Assembly (NCBI RefSeq): GCF_001661595.2
Contig: NZ_LYPF02000016.1
Coordinates: forward strand, 1 to 64,000
DNA length: 64,000 nucleotides
Direction: 5' to 3'
Source of the DNA: Crocinitomix algicola
GTDB lineage: Bacteria > Bacteroidota > Bacteroidia > Flavobacteriales_D > Crocinitomicaceae
Below are positions 8,896-18,500 of the stretch, in pieces. The translations under genes and the position numbers were made by a program. Below the pieces are notes generated by a model. The model saw nothing but the letters and a program-made list of their open reading frames with translations, had not been told where the DNA came from and did not search any database. Within the stretch, counting starts at the first letter, position 1, and each line of letters starts with the position of its first letter.

Positions 8896-9249
8896 ATGTA
8901 CACATTAAAAGGAGAGCTAAAAGTGATTGGAGATGTTCAACAAATTTCTGATTCATTTAAGAAGAGAGAGTTCGTGGTGGTTGACGCTTCCGGACAATAC
9001 GCGCAAACAATTATGTTTCAAGCGGTACAAGATCGCGTTGATTTGCTAAACAGCTTTAAATTAGGAGATAATGTAGAAGTAACATTCTTTTTAAGAGGAA
9101 GAGAGTGGACTAACCCTAAAGATGGCCAAGTTCGATATTTTAACTCACTAGACGCATGGAAAATTGAACCACTTGGTGGGGGAACAGCAACTAGTGCGGA
9201 TAACGCAGAAACCTTTGTTGCAGAAGGTGATGACGATTTACCATTCTAA
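8896..9249 (+). CDS. DUF3127 protein with SSB-like acidic C-terminal tip
   Basis: A 117-residue small protein matching the DUF3127 family of Bacteroidetes: an N-terminal MYTLKGELKVIG strand, a KREFVV segment and a GREWTNPKDGQVRYFNSLDAWKIE core, consistent with an OB-like beta fold. A flexible Gly/Thr/Ser/Ala linker follows, then the terminal residues DDDLPF (112-117). That ending is nearly the same as the acidic protein-docking tip of single-stranded DNA-binding protein (DDDIPF). This suggests a role in DNA transactions, but function in the family is unproven. A terminator follows 27 nt after the stop. Confidence 0.85.
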   Translation: MYTLKGELKVIGDVQQISDSFKKREFVVVDASGQYAQTIMFQAVQDRVDLLNSFKLGDNVEVTFFLRGREWTNPKDGQVRYFNSLDAWKIEPLGGGTATSADNAETFVAEGDDDLPF

Positions 9250-9275
9250 ATCAAAATAAAACAAAATTAAAAGTT

Positions 9276-9307
9276 AAGGCGTTTATTGATTATAAATGCC
9301 TTTTTTT
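9276..9307 (+). terminator. Rho-independent terminator
   Basis: AAGGC-G-TTTAT, 5-nt loop, ATAAA-T-GCCTT then seven T residues. The stem is 11 bp including one G-U pair. It ends the flavin reductase / DUF3127 unit. Confidence 0.75.
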
Positions 9308-9324
9308 ATGCCTTTTAAATATAT

Positions 9325-9355
9325 TTGCACAATTAGATGTTGTAACATATATTTG
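9325..9355 (+). promoter_or_regulatory. Bacteroidetes-type promoter of the YceI gene
   Basis: TTG (9325-9327), 20 nt, TATATTTG (9348-9355). Both elements match the Bacteroidetes consensus, and the -7 box ends 14 nt before the ATG at 9370. Confidence 0.7.
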
Positions 9356-9369
9356 TAAAAAATTAGATT

Positions 9370-10038
9370 ATGTTAAAGAAAATTATCATTATAGCAATCA
9401 TTTTAGTCGCGCTTGTTTTAGGTGTTCTTTATTTTATTCCGTGGGGTGAATATGAGAGCACGATTGAAAAATCTGAAGTGACACAACAAAATGCTCAAGA
9501 TTCTACCGGAAACACAATACCAACACTCTCACTAGTGCAAGGACATTATTCAGTACAAAGTGGGGAGCATGCACAAGCTGAAGTTCTATTTGACGTGGAC
9601 GGACTGAAATCAACGAAAGGAGCTTTTGAGGAATTTAAAATTGATTTCATTTTACCCGAAGACTTTACGCAAGGCGAATTAACTGTTGAAATAAATGCGA
9701 AATCAATCAATACAAATAATACGATGAGAGATGAGCATTTATTAGATCCTGATTTTTTTCACACAGAAAAATTCCCAACCATCACTTTTAAAGCAGACCA
9801 AATAACTGAGGGCGATACTTCTTATATGGCAGTTGGAAACTTACAGCTATTGGATGCAAATAACCCAATTGAAGTACCCTTTAACCACCTTGGCAATGGT
9901 ACCAATAAAAACAATGAAGAATTTGAAGCATTTGAAGGCAAATTTACTTTTGATCGAACGAAATATGGGATGGAAGAAGTATCAGGTGCCGGCAACGTGG
10001 TTACCATTCACTTTTATTGTGAGTTGATAAAGGAGTAA
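9370..10038 (+). CDS. YceI family protein, membrane-anchored
   Basis: A 222-residue protein with one N-terminal hydrophobic helix (residues 5-22, LKKIIIIAIILVALVLGVLY) that lacks a clear cleavage site, so it is probably an anchor. Residues 50-220 form a YceI lipocalin-like barrel: SxxxF-type strands, the MRDEHLLDPDFFHTEKFPTITF segment near residues 115-138, and a FDRTKYGM segment near the end, all typical of the family. YceI barrels bind isoprenoid or other long lipids in the periplasm. It is monocistronic, with its own promoter and a terminator before it. Confidence 0.9.
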   Translation: MLKKIIIIAIILVALVLGVLYFIPWGEYESTIEKSEVTQQNAQDSTGNTIPTLSLVQGHYSVQSGEHAQAEVLFDVDGLKSTKGAFEEFKIDFILPEDFTQGELTVEINAKSINTNNTMRDEHLLDPDFFHTEKFPTITFKADQITEGDTSYMAVGNLQLLDANNPIEVPFNHLGNGTNKNNEEFEAFEGKFTFDRTKYGMEEVSGAGNVVTIHFYCELIKE

Positions 10039-10300
10039 GTTAGAATATACTCCCCTATTTTTACTTGCTATCCCATACATACCTGACATCATTGCTGTAT
10101 GCTTCTCTGGCCTGAGAAAGATTTGATTGAAGCCAACAATTTTAAACACAAAGTTAACTTAATAGGAGAGCTATAAACGTATTACATAAGTACTTATATA
10201 TTTGGTTTTTACCAGTTAATTTCATACGTTGATGTAATTCTTAACTTAAACCCTTCTATTATGAAAAAGTACCATCTTAATAATTTTATTCTTTTGTGGA

Positions 10301-10717
10301 GTGTTTAATTCCATAAAATCCAACGTACAACTTGGCAACTATCACTTAATGATAGATACATTATTAACAGACACCTTAAAGCACGGTTTTATGTTTTGGC
10401 AAGAAAATGCTTGGTATGCAGTTGGCGTAGGAGATCCAAGTACATGTACTGAGGTTTTGTCAATTGAACCCGATGAAACAGCAAATGCTTGCAGCATTTA
10501 TCCTAACCCATCTTTTGACAATCAAATAACTATAAATTGGGAAAATTACGAAAACTATCAAATTTCGTTATTTGATTTAAAAGGAAGGTTAATTTCAAAA
10601 TATTCCTCAACAAATAATCTTGTTAAAATTGAATTACCCAATATTTCTAATGGTGTTTATATACTAACCTTAACTGCCGAGGAAATCACGATTAATAAGA
10701 AAATAATAATTCAATGA
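10301..10717 (+). CDS. Short T9SS type A sorting-domain protein, frameshifted at its signal peptide
   Basis: The open frame begins at a GTG and ends in a type A T9SS C-terminal domain (YPNPS near residue 67, then IYPNP-type strands, SNGVYILTL and terminal KKIIIQ). As written it lacks a signal peptide. The natural start appears to be the ATG at 10261: it reads MKKYHLNN and stops after 15 codons, but removing one A from its five-A run gives M-K-STILIILFFCGVFNS running straight into this frame, a good signal peptide. So this is a frameshifted gene, a slippage-controlled gene or a sequence error. The visible mature part is only about 115 residues. It overlaps the next gene by ATGA. Confidence 0.6.
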   Translation: MFNSIKSNVQLGNYHLMIDTLLTDTLKHGFMFWQENAWYAVGVGDPSTCTEVLSIEPDETANACSIYPNPSFDNQITINWENYENYQISLFDLKGRLISKYSSTNNLVKIELPNISNGVYILTLTAEEITINKKIIIQ

Positions 10718-11406
10718 TTGATTTAACTCGCATTAAATTAATTCTGATAATTCTTAGTTTCTTAGGGTCAAACAGACTTTTTGCACAAGACTTTAAAGAC
10801 AAAATTCCCTCAAAAACCAAAAACGCTATCAACCTAAGTTATGGATTATATACCTTTTATGATGGCATGCCTATTACCCATAAAAGTGCTTACAATGGTA
10901 AAACCAGGCTTTCAAGAGGGTTTGGAATAAGCTATTTGCGAATGACTTCTGATAAAAGAGCTTGGTCGCTGTCAACTAATTTATATTTTTACCTACTCGA
11001 AAAAAAAAGTTCTACTTTTTCGATAGGAACAGTTACTTACAAAAATTTTATGACTGGGCAATTCGATTATTATATGAAGGTTTATGCTACGAAAACTTCG
11101 AGTATATTTGCTTCAGCAGGCTTAATGTTTCGAGGCGGGTATGAGTCAGTACATGGTGGCTGGTATGGACCAGCTCATGCCTATGTACAAACACATATAA
11201 TGCTAGATGCTGGTATTCCAATAGGGCTAAATTACATGTATTATCTAGGCAAACATCTTCATGTTAATTTGGAACTAGAACATACTGTTTTTCCTTTTAT
11301 TTATTCTTCGAGGATAGTTTCGAATTATCTTTATCGCAATGACTGGGGCAAAGGAGCTTCTCGGAATATGACAAAACTACAAGTTGGGTTTGGTGTTAAT
11401 TTTTAG
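10714..11406 (+). CDS. Exported protein, probable outer-membrane barrel
   Basis: I do not recognise the family. 230 residues: signal peptide IKLILIILSFLGSNRLFAQ with cleavage near residue 25, then alternating strands rich in Tyr, Phe and Gly (INLSYGLYTFYDG; LMFRGGYESVHGGWYGP) and a final strand MTKLQVGFGVNF ending in Phe. This pattern suggests an 8-10-stranded outer-membrane beta-barrel. Its start overlaps the stop of the preceding sorting-domain gene by 4 nt (ATGA), so the two are translationally coupled and the barrel may be the partner of that exported protein. Confidence 0.65.
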   Translation: MIDLTRIKLILIILSFLGSNRLFAQDFKDKIPSKTKNAINLSYGLYTFYDGMPITHKSAYNGKTRLSRGFGISYLRMTSDKRAWSLSTNLYFYLLEKKSSTFSIGTVTYKNFMTGQFDYYMKVYATKTSSIFASAGLMFRGGYESVHGGWYGPAHAYVQTHIMLDAGIPIGLNYMYYLGKHLHVNLELEHTVFPFIYSSRIVSNYLYRNDWGKGASRNMTKLQVGFGVNF

Positions 11407-11417
11407 GGTTAAGTTAT

Positions 11418-11425
11418 TACCTTCG
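11418..11425 (+). promoter_or_regulatory. -7-like box 4 nt before start codon (leaderless)
   Basis: TACCTTCG differs from TAnnTTTG at one position and ends exactly 4 nt before the ATG at 11430, the same spacing seen at five other genes in the window. Confidence 0.4.
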
Positions 11426-11429
11426 CAAT

Positions 11430-12014
11430 ATGCCAAAGCATCACCATTACATCGTATTTAAACCCCAAGGCTTTTTAAGCCAATTCATTGTCAACGGGAA
11501 ACGTAAAAAAAAGCACAAAATGCTCGGTGAACTATTTGATTTCGCTCCAAACACCATGGCTATTGGTCGTTTAGATGAAGACTCTGAAGGTCTTCTCTTG
11601 CTCACCACCGATGGCAAGGTAAGTTTTGAAATTCTGAGCGCAAAATATGAAAAAGAATATTGGGTTCAGGTTGATGGCCTTGTTGACAATAAAGCCATTG
11701 AACAGCTGAAAAAAGGTGTAGAAATTGGCATTAACGGCAAAAAATACTTCACAAAACCTTGCAAAGCAAAAAAAATTACGACTCCAGACTTACCAGCAAG
11801 AACAAAAAAAATTCGAGATAGCAGACATGGTCCTACTTCATGGGTATCTATCACTTTACGTGAAGGAAAATTTCGACAAGTTCGAAAAATGACTGCTGCC
11901 GTTGGATTTCCAACACTCAGGCTTATTCGAATCAGAATAGACACCATCTATCTAAATAACATGCAACCAGGAGATGTACTACCTGTAAACACCTTATTTA
12001 CAAACAAAGACTAA
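11430..12014 (+). CDS. Pseudouridine synthase, RsuA/RluE type
   Basis: A 194-residue enzyme that isomerises a uridine in rRNA. The catalytic-Asp motif is GRLDEDSEGLLLLTTDG near residues 48-64 (Asp in GRLD). The REGKFRQVRKMTAAVGFP segment near 150-167 is the conserved C-terminal motif of the RsuA/RluB/E/F group. There is no N-terminal S4 domain, which fits RluE (23S rRNA position 2457 in E. coli), but the target cannot be assigned with certainty. The protein starts directly with the core (HYIVFKPQGFLSQF). The start codon lies 4 nt after a promoter-like box. Confidence 0.9.
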   Translation: MPKHHHYIVFKPQGFLSQFIVNGKRKKKHKMLGELFDFAPNTMAIGRLDEDSEGLLLLTTDGKVSFEILSAKYEKEYWVQVDGLVDNKAIEQLKKGVEIGINGKKYFTKPCKAKKITTPDLPARTKKIRDSRHGPTSWVSITLREGKFRQVRKMTAAVGFPTLRLIRIRIDTIYLNNMQPGDVLPVNTLFTNKD

Positions 12015-12024
12015 TTAGTATTTC

Positions 12025-12032
12025 TATCTTTA
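12025..12032 (+). promoter_or_regulatory. -7-like box 4 nt before start codon (leaderless)
   Basis: TATCTTTA matches TAnnTTTG except for the last base, and ends exactly 4 nt before the ATG at 12037. Confidence 0.4.
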
Positions 12033-12036
12033 TATT

Positions 12037-13431
12037 ATGGCCTTTACTGAGCGTTTCATCAACACTTATAAAAAACTGATACCAAGTCCATTTACCATTG
12101 CCCTATTACTAACCTTTATAACGGTAATCATTGCGCTAATTTTTACCAAACCTAACAAGATTTCTACGGGTGCTTATTTCATGGAAATTGCTGGTTATTG
12201 GGAAAAGGGCCTTTGGAACAAAAGCGACGGTGGAATTTATTTTGCCTTTCAAATGATGTTTATGCTTGTTTTCGGTCACATCATAGCTTTATCTACCCCT
12301 GTATACAACTTAATTAACAAATTATTAAAACCTTGTACAAATACGGCAAACACCGTTTTTATTGTTACCTTTTCCACCATTCTAGTTTCTTACCTCAACT
12401 GGGGCTTAGGACTAATTTTTGGCGCTATATTAGCTCGACAAATCGGTGAAAAGTTCAACCGGGAAAAACGTCCATTGAATTATTCAATGATTGGTGCAGC
12501 CGCGTACGTAGGTTTAATGGTTTGGCATGGAGGATTATCAGGCTCAGCCCCTATAAAAGCTGCAGAATCTGGAAATCTTAAAAACTTAGTTGAAAATGTT
12601 AATGGGATTGATTTAACACAAATTCCTGAAAGGTTAGACCTCAGTGAAACCTTGTTTTCAAACTTAAACATATTTATCACTATTTCACTTTTAATATGTC
12701 TGCCAGGCATTATGTATTTAATTGGCAAACGAACTAAACCGACCAGTAACCTCCCTTCTAAAATTATCTCACCACCAAGTGATAATGCAACTCATACAGG
12801 TTTAGAAAAATTAGACCAAATACAATTTTTTAATAAATTAATTGGTGCTTTATTTATTGGATACGCCATTTACAAAGCTTTTATTCTACCCGATGAAATA
12901 AATTTAAAATTTATAAACCCAAACTTTATCAATTTTTGCCTTTTTGGGGGTGCAATCCTACTCCATGACAACATAAAACAGTTTACTGAAGCTGCAGGAG
13001 AGGCTATTAAGGACGCAACAGGAATTTTATTACAATTCCCGTTATACTTTGGAATTTTAGGCATAATGATTCATACAGGTCTGATTAATTTAATAACAGA
13101 TTCTTTTGTAGCAATCGCTTCAGAGTCCACACTACCATTGTTCAACTTTATTTCAGCCGCTTTAGTCAATATATTTGTACCGAGTGGAGGCGGTCAATGG
13201 GTGGTTCAAGGTCCAATTTTAGTTTCCGCAGCGCAAGAGCTTGGCGTTGGATATGGAAAATCAATTATGGCAATGGCCTATGGTGAACAATTGACCAACA
13301 TGATACAACCTTTTTGGGCTTTACCATTACTAGGCATAACGGGATTGAAAGCAAAAGAAATTTTACCCTATACGATGATCCTTTTTGGAGCAGGACTTTT
13401 CATCTTTACTTTTGGATTATTACTTTTTTAG
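12037..13431 (+). CDS. Short-chain fatty acid transporter, AtoE family
   Basis: A 464-residue inner-membrane protein with about 11-12 hydrophobic helices. Family landmarks are the N-terminal PSPFTIALLLTF, NWGLGLIFGAILAR near residue 120, and the conserved PSGGGQWVVQGPI segment near residues 384-396. AtoE proteins import short-chain fatty acids such as acetoacetate or butyrate. Neither neighbour concerns fatty-acid breakdown, so the substrate is inferred from family membership alone. Length is close to E. coli AtoE (440). Confidence 0.88.
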   Translation: MAFTERFINTYKKLIPSPFTIALLLTFITVIIALIFTKPNKISTGAYFMEIAGYWEKGLWNKSDGGIYFAFQMMFMLVFGHIIALSTPVYNLINKLLKPCTNTANTVFIVTFSTILVSYLNWGLGLIFGAILARQIGEKFNREKRPLNYSMIGAAAYVGLMVWHGGLSGSAPIKAAESGNLKNLVENVNGIDLTQIPERLDLSETLFSNLNIFITISLLICLPGIMYLIGKRTKPTSNLPSKIISPPSDNATHTGLEKLDQIQFFNKLIGALFIGYAIYKAFILPDEINLKFINPNFINFCLFGGAILLHDNIKQFTEAAGEAIKDATGILLQFPLYFGILGIMIHTGLINLITDSFVAIASESTLPLFNFISAALVNIFVPSGGGQWVVQGPILVSAAQELGVGYGKSIMAMAYGEQLTNMIQPFWALPLLGITGLKAKEILPYTMILFGAGLFIFTFGLLLF

Positions 13432-13499
13432 TAACATACTATTAACATAGGCTAATTATCCCATAACACTATATTTAACCTTTCACAACACATGAGCGG

Positions 13500-13507
13500 T
13501 AGATTTG
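13500..13507 (+). promoter_or_regulatory. -7 promoter box 4 nt before a GTG start (leaderless)
   Basis: TAGATTTG matches TAnnTTTG and ends exactly 4 nt before the GTG at 13512. An out-of-frame ATG at 13510 reads into TGA at once, so GTG is the real start. Confidence 0.55.
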
Positions 13508-13511
13508 CAAT

Positions 13512-15449
13512 GTGATAAAAAACATTCCCATCCGTATTAAAATAGCGGTTTCTCTAATCGTTATCTCCCTCTTTACACTTGTATTTGTTTACATCAATGA
13601 CACCTATCAAAAGGGTAAAGTAAAACTATCTCAATACCAACATCACATTGAAGATACACGAACGTTGATTTACAAAAGTCTGCAATTACAAGGTGAATTT
13701 CTATTAACTGATAGCCGAACAAACGAATTCCATATCAATAAGACTTGTCAAAGCCTTCAATATTTTACTCGGAATATTGATAGTTTAATGAACGTAACAG
13801 CGCGTATTCAAAAACATGAATTAACTTTAAAATTCGAACTAGCTGATGAAATTATTTATCTCCGAGATCTCATCAACGAACACAATCAAAACACCAGTGA
13901 GCTACAAGACAAAACCTTGCAAAAAGGATTCTACAACTATGGTAAAGAAGGAGAGTTTAGAAATTACATCCATCAACTGCAAGATGAGTATGCACACATT
14001 ATTCCTTTAGCAATGACGTTACAATTAAGGCGGAGCGAGAAAGATTACATGCTGCGCCATGATCTTAATTATTTCGAGAATAATCTCAGCCTAATAGCTA
14101 AAATAGAAAACACGTTAACAAATAGCCATGAAGAAACAGATGTTGCATTATTTCTATTATCAAGCTATCAAAAAACTTTTTCAGAATATGTTCAACTGGA
14201 TACAAGTATCGGATTTAACCGAAATCATGGTTTACGAAAGAAAATAGATACTAACTCAAAAGCTTTGTTAGCTCATTTAGATAATATTACCGAAAAATCT
14301 ATCGAGAGAAGTAATATTTATAGAACAGAAACCAGTACTCTATTCATCATTTATGGTGCACTATTCATCTTAGCGCTAGGATATTTAATTATTTACACTG
14401 CCCGAAACTTATCAAAGCCTATACTTGAATTATCTCAAGGTATATACAGTTTTATACAGAGTGATTTCCAAACTAAAACCACATTTGTTTCTGAAAATCG
14501 TAAAGATGAGATTGGAGATTTAATACGAAATTTTAACACCTTACAAACAGAAATTGCGGATCATTTTGCCGCTTATAAAATCAATGCAAAAGAACGACAA
14601 AAAGAACTTGAAGAACAAAAAGAAAAATTAGAGATTCAAAAATTCCTTGTACTAGAATCTAGAAATAATCTCAACGATCAAATTCAACATTATTCAGATA
14701 GCTTGAGGTACGCAGGACGTATACAAAAAAGTATTTTACCAAAACCAGAATTATTGGAGGAAGTACTAGGGCCATTTGGGTTATTTTATCGGCCAAAATC
14801 CATCGTAAGTGGTGATTTCTATTGGACCTATGAAAACGAAAATTATCGTTTCGCTGCTGTTGTTGATTGTACGGGTCATGGCGTTCCTGGCGCATTAATG
14901 AGTATCCTAGGAATTTCATATTTGAATTATGGTGTAAAAGATAAATACATTTTCAATACGGCAGAACTATTAAATTACCTCAATAGTAAAGTTGCCGAAG
15001 TCTTGGGGCAGTACGGAATGCAATCTGAAGTAAAAGACGGAATGGATATATCACTGATTCGTATAAATAAAAAAACAAATGAATTACAATTCAGCGGAGC
15101 CCAACGTGAATTACTTATTATTAGAGGTGATTCGCTACTCCGTATAGCACCTGACAAATTTCCAATTGGTTGGATATTACCTGGTGCCAAAAAGCAATTT
15201 AACGAGCAAGATATTCCACTAGAAGCAAATGATCTTATCGTTATGTACACCGACGGAACGGTAGACCAATTTGGCGGCAAAAAGCATAAAAAATTTACAC
15301 GAAACGCCTTATATAAAACATTGGTTACAAATTCAGAGCTATCTCCTGATCATATCGCAAAAACGATAGAAACCAATTTAGCATCGTGGCGCGGAAAATA
15401 CGATCAAACAGACGACATTTGCTTCTTAGCCTTTAGGCATATTACTTGA
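13512..15449 (+). CDS. SpoIIE-type PP2C phosphatase with periplasmic sensor and HAMP domain
   Basis: A 645-residue signalling protein. One helix lies at about residues 9-28, a helical probably periplasmic sensor follows, and a second helix (TLFIIYGALFILALGYLIIY) lies near 277-296. A HAMP region ends in DEIGDLIRNFNTL near 336-348, then a coiled coil, then a SpoIIE/PP2C phosphatase domain. All metal-binding aspartates are visible: SGDFYW (D435), VDCTGHGVPGALMS, YTDGTVDQFGG and QTDDICF. Such proteins dephosphorylate Ser/Thr on partner-switch anti-sigma antagonists or act in other signalling. No cognate kinase or antagonist gene is adjacent. Translation starts at GTG. Confidence 0.9.
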   Translation: MIKNIPIRIKIAVSLIVISLFTLVFVYINDTYQKGKVKLSQYQHHIEDTRTLIYKSLQLQGEFLLTDSRTNEFHINKTCQSLQYFTRNIDSLMNVTARIQKHELTLKFELADEIIYLRDLINEHNQNTSELQDKTLQKGFYNYGKEGEFRNYIHQLQDEYAHIIPLAMTLQLRRSEKDYMLRHDLNYFENNLSLIAKIENTLTNSHEETDVALFLLSSYQKTFSEYVQLDTSIGFNRNHGLRKKIDTNSKALLAHLDNITEKSIERSNIYRTETSTLFIIYGALFILALGYLIIYTARNLSKPILELSQGIYSFIQSDFQTKTTFVSENRKDEIGDLIRNFNTLQTEIADHFAAYKINAKERQKELEEQKEKLEIQKFLVLESRNNLNDQIQHYSDSLRYAGRIQKSILPKPELLEEVLGPFGLFYRPKSIVSGDFYWTYENENYRFAAVVDCTGHGVPGALMSILGISYLNYGVKDKYIFNTAELLNYLNSKVAEVLGQYGMQSEVKDGMDISLIRINKKTNELQFSGAQRELLIIRGDSLLRIAPDKFPIGWILPGAKKQFNEQDIPLEANDLIVMYTDGTVDQFGGKKHKKFTRNALYKTLVTNSELSPDHIAKTIETNLASWRGKYDQTDDICFLAFRHIT

Positions 15450-15552
15450 ATAATTTATCATTTTAATATTGATTATTAAGTATTTATACTGTTTTTTGCC
15501 TTCATAAATAGCCGTAGCTTTTGAAGAAAAAAATAAACCAAAACTAAAAATC

Positions 15553-18500
15553 ATGAAGAATTTATGTAAAAAATTATTTGGCTTTTTAGCCATTACAATT
15601 GTCTTACCAAATATTTGTACCGCTCAACATCCATTTTTGGACACAGCTTGGGTGGCACAAACACCTGAGATTAGTGAAGCAATCTATCATTCTTCAAGTG
15701 TGGTACACCAAGGTAATTTGATAGTAACAGGTAACGTAGATGTCGGAGGGGATATTGACGTGGTTACATTGAAATATGGTGTTAATGGAGATACACTATG
15801 GATGAAAACTCAATCAGGTTCATTAACTGATGGAGCTGATTATGGTGTAGATGTCAAAATAAATGCTTCTGGTGACGTAATTGTAATTGCTGCAATTGAA
15901 AATACTGGGACAGATTATGATTACGCCGTTTATCAATATGATGGTAGCACCGGTAATTTAGATTGGAGTTACACGTGGAATGGAACAGGAGGAGGTAATG
16001 ATATTCCCACCACTGTTGAATTAGATGGTTCTGGTAACGTTTATGTGGCCGGTGGATCAGAGGCTCTAGGTGGTTTTGGTGATTACGGAGTAATTAAATT
16101 ATCTTCAACCGGAACCTTCCAATGGGCAGCATATTATGATTATACAAGTTTACATGACGCTGCAACTAAAATTGTGATCAATAGTCAAATTGTTGTTACA
16201 GGAATTTCCGCAAGTGGTATTGGAGATTGGGATTTAGCAACAATAAAGCTCAATCCGGCAACGGGAGCAATAGGTTCAACAAACAGGACAGATATTGCCG
16301 GGGCTACAATGGTTGAAGCTTCTGATATGGTAACTGATTCACTAAGTAATATGTACATCACTGGATATGCTGAAATAGCCGGTAACAAAAATGTACAAAC
16401 TATAAAACTGGATTCCAATTTAACAGAAGTTTGGATCAAAAATTACAGTGGTACTTTTGATGATGAAGGGAAAGATTTGGCCGTTGATGTATACGGAAAC
16501 GTTTATGTGACCGGTTATACTGGAAAGTCAGCTGGTCTATTCAAGGCATTAACTATAAAATATGATGCATCAGGAAACGAAATTTGGGTGAAGGAATTTG
16601 GAAATATTGAAAACTCTGTGGAAGGACGCGCCGAAAAAATTGCACTCAATGATAGTGGTGAAGTGTTTATAACTGGAACAATTGCGGATCAGGGGAACAT
16701 CAGCTCTTTCTTTTTTACTCAATATTCTGCTGACGGGCTGGTTTTACTTTCTACTGAGTATAATAGTCTGGGGCTGGGAGATACAGCTTATAATATCCAT
16801 GTCGTTGCTGATTCTGTTTACATTACAGGGCTGTCTCATTATGTTGGCACAACACAGATGACTGCTATAAAATTTGTTTTACTACAGAATGTTGATTACT
16901 CCTACTTTTATCTTAACGGAGAAAAGTCTGTATGGTGTCAACAACCTGGAATGTATTCATTTGCATTGATAGATTCGAGCCGCTTTGTTGATGTCGATTC
17001 AACAATAGTAAGCCATAGTGATTTTTTTCCTGATGATGGGATTCATTATATTTATTTTGATCCGGAAGCGAGTGAATCAGAAATTGATTCTATGATTACG
17101 GTTATTGAAAGTCAACCCAATTTTTATAAAGAATATTTAGTTGCTACACAGACCAGAAATAATACTCAGAAATATGCAAACGAATTATACGCAGGAATAG
17201 ATAATTATATTGAGATTGTTTTCAATGATCCTGATTTAACCGATACGCAAGTGGATTCATTTGCCACAAGTAATCAGTTAGATGTGGTTTATTACCCACC
17301 TTCAGGTATTGATGGAGGTGTTTTTATACTAAAAGCAAATCAAAATTACACCAATCATTCATTAACGAGCGCAACACTAACAATGGACATTGCCGCTGAT
17401 TTATGGGAAGAAGACACCGAAGAATTTATAAAAATAGTCACCCCAAGTTTACGGCTTTTTAGACCACATGACGGCCCTGATGATCCTTATTATGATGATA
17501 TGTGGTGGGCAATTGGCAGTGAAACCACTTGCAATGGTACAGCAACGGACCCCACTGCAAATATTGGATTAGATTGTGCTTGGAATTTTGAGTTTGACTA
17601 CGGTACAGGACCTTCTTATAGTGGAGATGGTGTTGTGGTAGGTGTTATTGATTATCACGGTGTACAATGGGACCACCCGGATCTGGATGGTTCTTTTCTA
17701 GATGGTTGGGCAGCTTTTGGAGACGTTGAAGGGGAAGCTGCGGTGGTACCGATTTATAATGATGCTGATGACGTTTATTACGCTGCCTGGAATGAAGCAC
17801 ACTTGCAAAATGTCAGCGGAATTATTTCTGCGGACATTGACAATACCGAGGGAATTGTTGGTGTTGCCCATGAAAGCATGCTCATACCAAGTTTATGGTC
17901 AGGCACAACGGCACAGTTTGATGGTCTGCTTCAGGAATTACTTACCGATCCACTAATTGAAAGACAAGTTGATATTATCAATATGAGTTTTGGGTATAAT
18001 GGGATGACCGTTGAAGAGGCAATGGGATTTGGGTTCTATTCATCCTTACAAGCTTGCCACTTATCAGGTAGAGATGGAAAAGGAATTGTTTTAGTGGCAT
18101 CTGCCGGAAACAGAAATGGTGAATATATTTCCATCCCGGCTGCAATGCCAATGGTATTCAGTGTTGGAGCAACCAATCCGGTTGATCAAATCAAGAAAAA
18201 GTATGATGGTTTTGATCCCATTGAAGGCAATTGGGGCAGCTCATACTTTAAAGATTTAGACGTTGTAGCACCCGGAGTTTGTATTATGAGTACTGATTTT
18301 TCTGATGAAGGAACCGGGTTTCCTGAAGATATAGGAATTGGTTATGCGGTAGGAGATTATTATGGTTTTTCCGGTACTTCTGCAGCAGCACCAATGGTCA
18401 GTGGGTTAGCAGCACTTTTGCTTGAAAAAGATGCCGATTTGACCAATGAAGAAGTGTATGAAATAATACGACTCAGTTCGGATAAAGTTGGGGGATATGA

